Below, one piece after another: positions 56,871-64,000 of a stretch of 64,000 nt of DNA. The first letter of the stretch is position 1, and every line of letters starts with the position of its first letter. The DNA lies in assembly GCF_002575655.3 (NCBI RefSeq), contig NC_053036.3:646682736-646746735 (forward strand). The letters are read 5' to 3'. Origin of the DNA: Aegilops tauschii subsp. strangulata. Its lineage: Eukaryota > Streptophyta > Magnoliopsida > Poales > Poaceae. A model generated the notes under the pieces. That model was given only the letters and a program-made list of their open reading frames with translations, was not told the DNA's origin and did not search any database. The position numbers and the translations under genes were made by a program.

Positions 56871-57090
56871 GTGATAATGCATGGCGTTTGCAACTCACAG
56901 CTAAATGCCGAACAATCTAAACCATACTATACATCAAACAATCTCACATTTTATTTGAATTTGTGATAATGTGTGGCGTTTGCAGCTTACAACTAAATAT
57001 CGAACAATCTAAACAATACTATATATCGAACATTCTCACATTTTATTTGAATTTGTGGTAATGTGTGGTGTTTGCAACTCACATCTAAAT
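56871..57090. repeat. 92-bp tandem repeat
   Basis: GTGATAATGTGTGGCGTTTG...CTCACATTTTATTTGAATTT starts at 56871, 56963 and 57055, exactly 92 apart. Two full copies and one partial. Confidence 0.9.
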
Positions 57091-57870
57091 ACTTGTAGGC
57101 GTAGGGGGCGGGGCACCATACATAATGTGATAAACACATTATACATATGAGACATGGTTTAGATTATGAAGATCTAGCTAGAGCTAGAAATGTAATGTGA
57201 TTTGAAATCAAAATAAACTGGATTCAAAAAATCGAGTTCGAGTTCATATAGTACACATAGTTCATATGTAACTCGAGACTAATCATGTGGTGTGCTGTGA
57301 AGATAATACACAAACGATGGTTTAACTTGACAATAATGATGATTGTACATCTTATTAAAACAGAGAAACGAATTCAAATACTTTGACTTCACAACAATCA
57401 TTACTGTAGATCTTATTCAAATAGAGAAACGAATTCAAATTTAGTTCATATTGAAGCGGTAGTATATACGTTTGGAATGCACTAAAACGTTCATTTGAGT
57501 AGTAGGTTGCATGCATTATACACGTAGCGAAATATTTTAATTGAACATAACATGAATTCAAAGTTTTTAATGACATTTGTAGTCCGCATTGATTTGGTAC
57601 AGTACACGTTAGGCTTATCCGGAAATTTCAACCCGCGCCTTATTAGCCCGAAATATTTAAGATATACCTTTGTCTCGTTGTGCTCCGACAACTCCCTCCA
57701 TCTCAACCCGCGCCTTGCTATTCTGAAATTACAACGCGCGCGAAAACTCCCACCTCCTGTGAAATCCCGACACGCGAAATGCCCATGGTACCCCTGAACC
57801 GAAAGAAGCGCCTCAAATCGGTGGGGGTACTTTCATAACTTACCCTACATTTCGGACAAGCGCGTCCCTA
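57091..57870. other. AT-rich spacer
   Basis: A small duplicated piece (CTTATT...AGAGAAACGAATTCAAAT at 57352 and 57411) is present. 57600-57790 has TCAACCCGCGCCTT twice. No gene. Confidence 0.4.
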
Positions 57871-58533
57871 AGCCATGGTTCCCCACTGGCATCCAATCCG
57901 CCCACCCATTCGTACACCGAGGCCGCGAAAACCCGCGACGAAACCCCACACCCTGCTCCGTCCGCTACCCAGCCGGAGCCTCTTCCCCGACGACGTCGTC
58001 CACAGCAACACCTCGACGTCCCTCATCCACCGTACCTGATGACGATCCGTCGTCGATCTCATCGTCCCGCTGGTTCAGCCACCCCGTCCTCCACCTCCAA
58101 GGAGCTTCCCCGATGTTCCCCTCGTCTTTCGCGCCACCTCCATTCCCACACCGCCGTCTTCACCTGCACCACCGGAAGAGCATCATCATCACCGTTTCCT
58201 CGGATGAAGCTGCGGCCTAATCGGCGCCATCAAAGAGGTTGTACACTAATCGCCGCATTTTCTTCTTGATTCGATCTGACGGTGCTGCCGGCGCTCGGTC
58301 CGGAGCCGACACGGTGCGGCTCCATCCACGGGGGCGTCGCCGGCAACTTCCTCCACGGCGTCTTTCCCTCGGCGGCGACGTCCACATCAGTAGGAGCTGC
58401 TGCTGCTTTAGCTCTCGCTCGCGCTGCTGCTCTGCTCTTGCTCTTGGTCCCCTGCCTGGTCTGCTCTTGCTATTGCTCTTGCTCGCGCTGCTGCTCTCAC
58501 TCTTGCTCTTGCTTGCGATGCTGCTCCGATTTA

Positions 58534-58999
58534 GCTACACTTCAGTCGACTGAATCGACTTTTGGGTCAGTCGATTTTCAGGGGGTGGGAGGGGGGGCTC
58601 GTCGGGGTGAAGGAAGAACCAGCCGCAGCGGGGAGGGGGCTCGCCGGAGAGGTACCCCACTATCTATCTTAGGGTTCAGGGTGGGGGCAGTGGTCGCCGG
58701 CGGTGGCGGGGCGTTGGCGGGGCGGTCGCGTGGGGATCGCCAGAGAAAAAGCTCGACACAGGGGGGGGGGGCTAGAGGGATGGCCGGGGCGGCGGCGGAC
58801 CGGCGGTGGGGAGTGTTTTCGGGGCGGGCGGGGCGGTGCACCGCCGGCCGCGGGCGGCGGGGGGCTGCTGTTTGGCCGGTGGTGGCTGGCGGCTTAGGTG
58901 GGTGGAGGTTGAAGATGAACCGCAGGCCCTTGATTTCGTATCCAACGGCTACAAAATCGACTGACCAGAGATGAAAAAGTCAGTCGACCGACGTGTAGC
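58534..58999. mobile_element. TIR element (466 bp) in an intron of the gene relic
   Basis: GCTACACTTCAGTCGACTGA...GTCAGTCGATTTT at the left is matched by inverted AAAATCGACTGAC...CAGTCGACCGACGTGTAGC at the right, arms about 45 bp. The inside is G-rich. Mutator- or hAT-like MITE is possible; a target duplication was not clear. Confidence 0.75.
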
Positions 59000-59025
59000 C
59001 TCACCTTGCTAGTGCGTTAAGTTCT

Positions 59026-59135
59026 GACAGCAAAATTCAGTTTCGACGGCAAAATTCAGTTTCGACAGTTAAGTTCAGTTTCGACAGTTAAGTTCAGTTT
59101 CGACAGTTAAATTCAGTTTCGACAGTTAAGTTCAG
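59026..59135. repeat. 19-bp tandem repeat, six copies
   Basis: GACAGTTAAGTTCAGTTTC starts at 59026, 59045, 59064, 59083, 59102 and 59121, exactly 19 apart. The first two copies have GCAAAATT in the middle. It begins 27 bases after the TIR element. Confidence 0.95.
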
Positions 59136-60672
59136 AGATGAGCGGCTGATGTATTTTACATCTAGCACTTTGTGGTTATGTATTTTACGTCATGTATTGG
59201 AGATGCTATTAGAATTCCGCTCAGGTTAACGTTGTTTGTTGTCTCTCTTGTCCTGCTTCAGCCTCGACGCCGTACAACTCACCGGAGCTGCTCCAACGAC
59301 GAAACCCTCCATCACAGCGGAGCAGTACCTCGGGCTCCATCTCCACACGCCTAATATCTTCATCCCCTCCTCCGACAGCAAAGTCAGCCGGAGCATCCTC
59401 ACTGGCCAACCCAATCACGCTGAGATCGACATGGCTTCGCCAAAGAGGTTGTACACTTGTTGCATCTCTTTTTTACTCTACATGTTATATATATTGTCCA
59501 CTGAGCACACAGATTTGTTCCTTTAGTGCCTCCTTGAAAGAAAAAACGTAGGAATTTTAATTTTCACTTGTCCTCCTTTTCAAATTGCTATTCATGAAGC
59601 ACAAGACTAAGAGATAGTAGCATAATAGCATTATAATCGTACATTTTCTTGTGGTTTGACTTAATCTCACCATGCTTCTTTGCATCCTGTGATCTTCCAA
59701 TTGTTGTGAATCAAACACCCAGATTGGCAGAAATCCTGTGTTTTTAAATTCTCTGTTTTGCACGTGCATTTCTATCCTATTCCTGTCTATTTCCTATCCC
59801 TACATTGTTGGAATCCTCCAATTCAAACGAGCCCTTACAGAATTACTTCTCTTACAGATAGTTGTCAAAGAAAACCTTGCGTGGTTTGTCCCGCTCCTGC
59901 TGCGCCGTCGTCCACCCCAGCTCAGCTGCTCCAACGACAGAAGGGTCCAGCACAGCAGGGATCCGGCCTCCAGACTGTCTTTCGCCACCTCAGATCTTCT
60001 TCCCCGCCGCCGGCAGCCATGAAAACTGCATTACCATCATCAACCGAGCAGATGACCTCGAGGACTACACGGGTCCGCAAGAGAGGTCGCACTCTTTCGT
60101 GTCTGCTTATGTTATGCATCGCTTAATATTACATGCTACTTTATCGTCCTGTTCACCGATTAGACTCTGAGTCAGCTCCAAACTAATGGTCAAACTTGAG
60201 TTTTTAAATGGTTGTGGGGTACATATCGGGGCCGCTATCAATAGTATCTATCTACTATCTGGTTAATCTCCGGTGTCTACTAGGAGTTTCATGTTGGGTG
60301 GGAAACAAACAGTAAAGAAGCCATTATCTGTATTTTTTAACTGAAGCCATTATCTGCCTGCTATTATTGGTTTTGGGTCCATCCACAGGTTGCTACCATC
60401 ACTCTGGATTTCTGCATGCACTCCTTACATAATCTCACTATGTTTTATTCCTATGCATGACAGTTATTGTAAACAATGGAACTGAACATGTAGAGCAAAA
60501 GAGACGAGCCTTGCGTGGCAATAAAATTTCATGCAGACGTTGCTCCATGGTAGGCGCAAAGGCAGCCCCCTCCACGCATTTCGGATTGTAATCGAGAGGA
60601 AGATATCTATTCTGAGGGGGATTCAGAAGGAGAAGACAACTCCTATTTACCCCCCGAGGTCTTCGCTCTAAC

Positions 60673-62150
60673 TTGGCATGCTGATGTTGGTTATATCATG
60701 CATATGGTGTCTTGCATTGCTTACTTTATACATCAAATATGTCATCTGCTTAGTTTAGACATCCTTTGTGTGAATGCCATCTGTTTAGTTTATTCACTGT
60801 TTATGTGAATTATGCAACGCCATCTTGTTTAGCCAGGCATCATATATGTGAATTTTGCAATGCCATCCTGCTTAGCCAGTCATCTTATATGTAAATTATA
60901 TCAGGCCATCCTTTTTTTTGATACATATTACATTTGTCAACAATGTTAGTACATTCAACTACTCTTCGTGTGCATCAGCCATTTGACACGGTGATGGCAA
61001 ATTCTGGAGTGAAAACAAGGTCTTCAGAGCAGACTATGCTATCTGATGAAGCGCATATCTCGCTGGTTACGGATAGCTCCTCAGAGGAGGATTCAGAGAC
61101 AGATGCCCAGTCCTATCCCCCCGAGGTGTATGCTCTAACTTGGCAGGGTTATGTTGCTCATATCGTGCGTATGGTGTCTCGCATTGCTATGTCATTTGAT
61201 TAGTTTAGACATGCTTTGTGTGAATGCCACCTGTTCAGTGTCTAATTACCATATATGTGAATTATGCATTGCCATCTTGTTGCAAGACATTATATATGTG
61301 AATTATACGATGCTATCTTGTTGCAAAGGCATTATATATGTGAATTATGCAATGCCATGCTGTTTAGCCAATCATCATGTATGTGAATTATATCATGCTA
61401 TCATTTTTTTGTATTACGTGTTCCATTTGTCGACAACGTTTGTATATTCAACTACTCTTCCTGTGCATCAGCCATTTGAAGTGGTGATGGAAGTATCTGG
61501 AGTGAAAACAAGGTATTCAGAGCAGACAATGCTACCTGCTGAAGCAGACATCTTGCTGGTTACAGAGAGCTCCTCAGAGGAGGATTCAGAGACTGATGAC
61601 CAGTCCTATTTCCCCCCGAGGTCTATGCTCAAACTTGGCAGGGTTATATTACCCATGTCATGCATGTTGTCTTGCATTGCTTAGTTTTTACATCATATAT
61701 GGATTGCCATCTGCTTACTTGCTTACTATATAAATCATATATTTGAATTATATCATGCCATCATGTTTACATAGTACATACACATCATCTATCTGAATTA
61801 TGGCATGGCAACCCATTTAATAAAGACATCATATAGTTATATCATCTCATCCTGTTTAGTGTTTACAGTCATCATATTTTGAATTATGGCATTCTATCCG
61901 TGAATGTATGTGAATTATGGCATGCCAACCTATTTAATAAATTATATAGTTATGTCATGTCATCCTGTTTACATAGTCTCATATTTTGAACTATGTCTTT
62001 CCATCTTTTTTAGTTAGCCATCATAATGTGAAATTGTGTCATGCTATCCTGTTTAGTTAGCCATCATATATGTGAAATTGTGTCATGCTATCCTGTTTGG
62101 TTAGACAACATAAATATGAATTATTTCATGCCCTCTTTTATTCCACACTA
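60673..62150. repeat. Intronic minisatellite, ~40-50-bp unit
   Basis: ATCATATATGTGAATTATGC followed by AATGCCATCCTGTTTAGCCA recurs in diverged form some 20 times in three intron stretches (60673-60915, 61200-61410, 61690-62150), interrupted only by the acidic exons. So exon and repeat-bearing intron seem to have been duplicated as one unit. Confidence 0.75.
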
Positions 62151-63493
62151 TCCATTGCACCTGTCTATCATATAATGTCTATACTTTCAATTACTTTTCT
62201 GGTTTATTAGCCATTTAAATTGGAGAGCGTGATGGCAGTATCTAAGGGAGTAACAACACGGTATTCAGAAAAGATAGTGCTACCAGTTGATGCAGATAGA
62301 ACCACGGTTGTACTTGCCCAAGGACCAGATCCACCACACATAACCCAGACTCTCACAGATTATACCCCTAGCCAGTTGGACAGAGAACCAGCTACACCCC
62401 TTCTAACCCCAACCCCGGCAGATAGTAACCCAGTTCCAGTTGACACATCACCGTCTCCACCACAGAGCACCCAAACACGAGCAGTTAGTAAGGGAACTGC
62501 AGTGCCCAAAGCACGAGGACCACCACTCCGAATCCCAACTCAACACTTAAAGGAGAAGAAGATTTGTTCTCAGGTCAGGTTCTTTAGCTATGGTTCATAC
62601 TCCTTTGATCTTGCATTACTGTATTTACTCATACCAACTATTTTCAAATTTGAAGGATGGAATTGAAACTCCAATGGCGCAACAGGTATGTTTTAAACCT
62701 GTTTCTTTAACTGGTTTGCTGTTGTAACCTGCTCTATGTTGATTTCAGTTTCAATTGAATAAAAAGTTATGTTCTCATCTCATGCACATTACAAGTGTTG
62801 TTATTGCTCTATAGTTACCCACACTTATATTCTGTCTATTCTGTTTTGTCTTGAACAAATATTATTTGAACTGTGTCTCTATCTTGATTTGGCAACAAAA
62901 ACTAGAATGATATAGACCATAAAGTGACCATGGTACATAGATATATGTTTGTTTCATGCTGTTATCCTGTCCACTTTACTACTGAACTCATTTACCAAAA
63001 TGAGTTTCATATACAACATGGTAAACATGTGATGTGTTTGCTTGTTTCTCTTTTAGAATGCGGACAAAATATTGGAGAAAAGTACCGCGTTATCCAATGG
63101 TAAAGGAAGTAATGCAGATAAGGTTCAAGATAGTGAGACATCCCTGTTGGTCTCCAAGAAAGTTGATAAAAACATCTTGACGACAGTGAGAGAACCCAAA
63201 AGTCCTATCTTAATGTAGTGTTCGAGTTACTGGCCACTACTGCTGGCACAAGCTCTTCGAACTTGCTGCCTGAATCAGTTCGTCTTCTTGAGTCTCAACT
63301 TCAAGTTGAAAGACATCGATCAGATGTGCTGCGACAGGAAGCTGAATGACTGAGGAAGTCCCTGCAGAATTCAGATGCATATTTCTTGGTGCAACAGCAA
63401 GCGTTGGAGGATTTAAGCGCCAAACAAGAGAAAGTAAATAAGCTTGCTGAGCATCTTGCCAGCATTATGGGTACCCAGGATATTGTTTCTTGA

Positions 63494-63825
63494 GATCTTC
63501 TGAAGTGGTTTCAGTTCTGGATTTGTTTTGCTGCGGCGTTTATTTGCACTGGTCGCCAACTTTGACAACCAGTGTATATGATATGCTGCTTTGTTCCCTA
63601 TATTTGCACTGGTGGCGAACTTTGATGCCCAGTGGATGTAATATGTGTAATAGCCGTGATAGCCTAGCGTTAGTTGCTTGCTTATTTATTTCCTTGTTGT
63701 CTTGTTTATTTGTTTGCTTGTAGTCATTGCAGTTCTTTTTCCGCGGTTTGCTAGTGGCTGCAATAACCTATTTTTTAAAACTAGGCCACAATAACCATGG
63801 GCTAATATTTACTGTAGTGACACTG
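63494..63825. other. 3' flank of the gene relic
   Basis: TATTTGCACTGGTCGCCAAC and TATTTGCACTGGTGGCGAAC (63540 and 63600) are a ~60-bp tandem pair. TTGTTTATTTGTTTGC runs follow. Likely 3' UTR; no gene. Confidence 0.45.
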
Positions 63826-64000
63826 GGCCTACTACTGGCCGTAGAAACAGTGGGCCTTCTACGGGCCGTAGAAACAATGGGCCTTCTACGGGCCGTAGAA
63901 ACAATGGGCCTTTTGCGGGCCGTATCATCAATGGGCCTTATACGGGCCGCATGATCGATTGGCCAAACATGGGCCAAACAGACCGCATTATGGCCGTAAA
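63826..64000. repeat. 27-bp tandem repeat at the window end
   Basis: GGGCCTTCTACGGGCCGTAG plus AAACAAT recurs with GTAGAAACA at 63841, 63868 and 63895, and then in diverged form (ATCATCAATGGGCC, ATGATCGATTGGCC) to the end. It continues past the window. Confidence 0.9.

Larger units (their letters stand above)
57873..63493 (+). pseudogene. Multi-exon plus-strand gene relic with duplicated exons
   Basis: A chain of exon-like blocks with splice sites. (a) Three blocks end alike, CA(A)AGAG|GTTGTAC or AGAGAG|GTCGCAC: to ~58238, 59262-59446 and ~59932-60087. (b) Three acidic blocks end in the Ser-Tyr-x-Pro-Pro-Glu pattern then GT: 60472-60657, 60968-61127 and 61470-61619; the last two begin PFDTV or PFEVV and share SGVKTRxSEQTML and SSSEEDSETD. 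(c) 62212-62573 starts PFKLESVMAVSKG and is Pro/Thr-rich. (d) A 30-base exon at 62657-62686. (e) 63059-63493 ends with a coiled coil (VERHRSDVLRQEAE, LVQQQALEDLSAKQEKVNKL). Lesions: frame change in 60472-60657, one base missing near 61615, a shift near 63180 and TGA near 63347. I know no function. Some lesions may reflect my exon choice. Confidence 0.45.

Noticed and set aside
56871..57090. Regular repeats that could suggest a CRISPR array
   Set aside because: Units are joined directly, with no unique spacers, and this is plant nuclear DNA.
58282..58974. 230-codon plus-strand frame
   Set aside because: It runs from a CT-rich repeat across the border of a TIR element and is Gly/Arg low complexity; not a gene.

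Overview
This is nuclear DNA from a grass of the wheat tribe (Triticeae: wheat, Aegilops or close kin). The evidence is a large Copia retrotransposon of the Angela/WIS/BARE-1 type, a 12.3 kb CACTA transposon with the wheat-type subterminal motif (TCCCGGTT...AACCGGGAC), many Stowaway and Tourist MITEs with TA or TTA target duplications, and grass-specific gene families (REM-like B3, DUF6598) split by plant-type introns. No bacterial, organellar or rRNA genes are visible.

Layout. 1-7990: a Copia element whose 5' LTR is cut by the window edge; its gag-pol frame carries three nonsense codons. It sits at the edge of a B3-like gene fragment (7991-8222). 9155-9852: a WRN/RNase D-like 3'-5' exonuclease gene with a frameshift after codon 4. 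10.5-11.15 kb: GTGCCTC-rich repeats. 11.3-12.9 kb: an apparently intact four-exon B3-like gene on the minus strand. 13.0-15.4 kb: a perfect GC-rich hairpin and two AT-rich repeat blocks with GC-rich edges and tRNA-like sequences. 16.3-17.2 kb: an RNase H-like relic with a poly(A) tail. 17.9-34.9 kb: a nest in which the CACTA element (21616-33888, AGT duplication) split a decayed Ty3/gypsy chromovirus. 35.9-36.9 kb: gag-like and LINE relics. 37.5-39.66 kb: an intact DUF6598 gene (minus) that seems to use a GC-AG intron. 40.6-45.8 kb: gypsy, LINE-like and second Copia fragments. 46.8-47.7 kb: a small gene family member with one nonsense codon, followed by a ~49-bp minisatellite. 48-55 kb: REM/B3-like remnants on the minus strand, two similar 5' exon regions, and several MITEs, one with another element nested in it. 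57.9-63.5 kb: a plus-strand multi-exon gene relic with duplicated exons. The window ends in a 27-bp tandem repeat.

The most interesting locus is the CACTA element. It holds (1) a short spliced gene for a coiled-coil, tail-anchored protein; (2) a TNP2 transposase broken by one nonsense codon and one 1-nt frameshift; (3) a long pre-miRNA-like hairpin; (4) an internal second copy of the terminal-type repeats with TATA boxes; and (5) a seven-exon gene with no visible lesion, fusing an En/Spm TnpA-like region to a C-terminal ULP1-type cysteine protease whose His, Asp, Gln and Cys are all present. The DNA-binding/protease gene outlasting the transposase suggests a non-autonomous element that still makes an accessory protein.

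All calls come from reading the sequence by eye. Family names rest on recognised motifs, not on searches.
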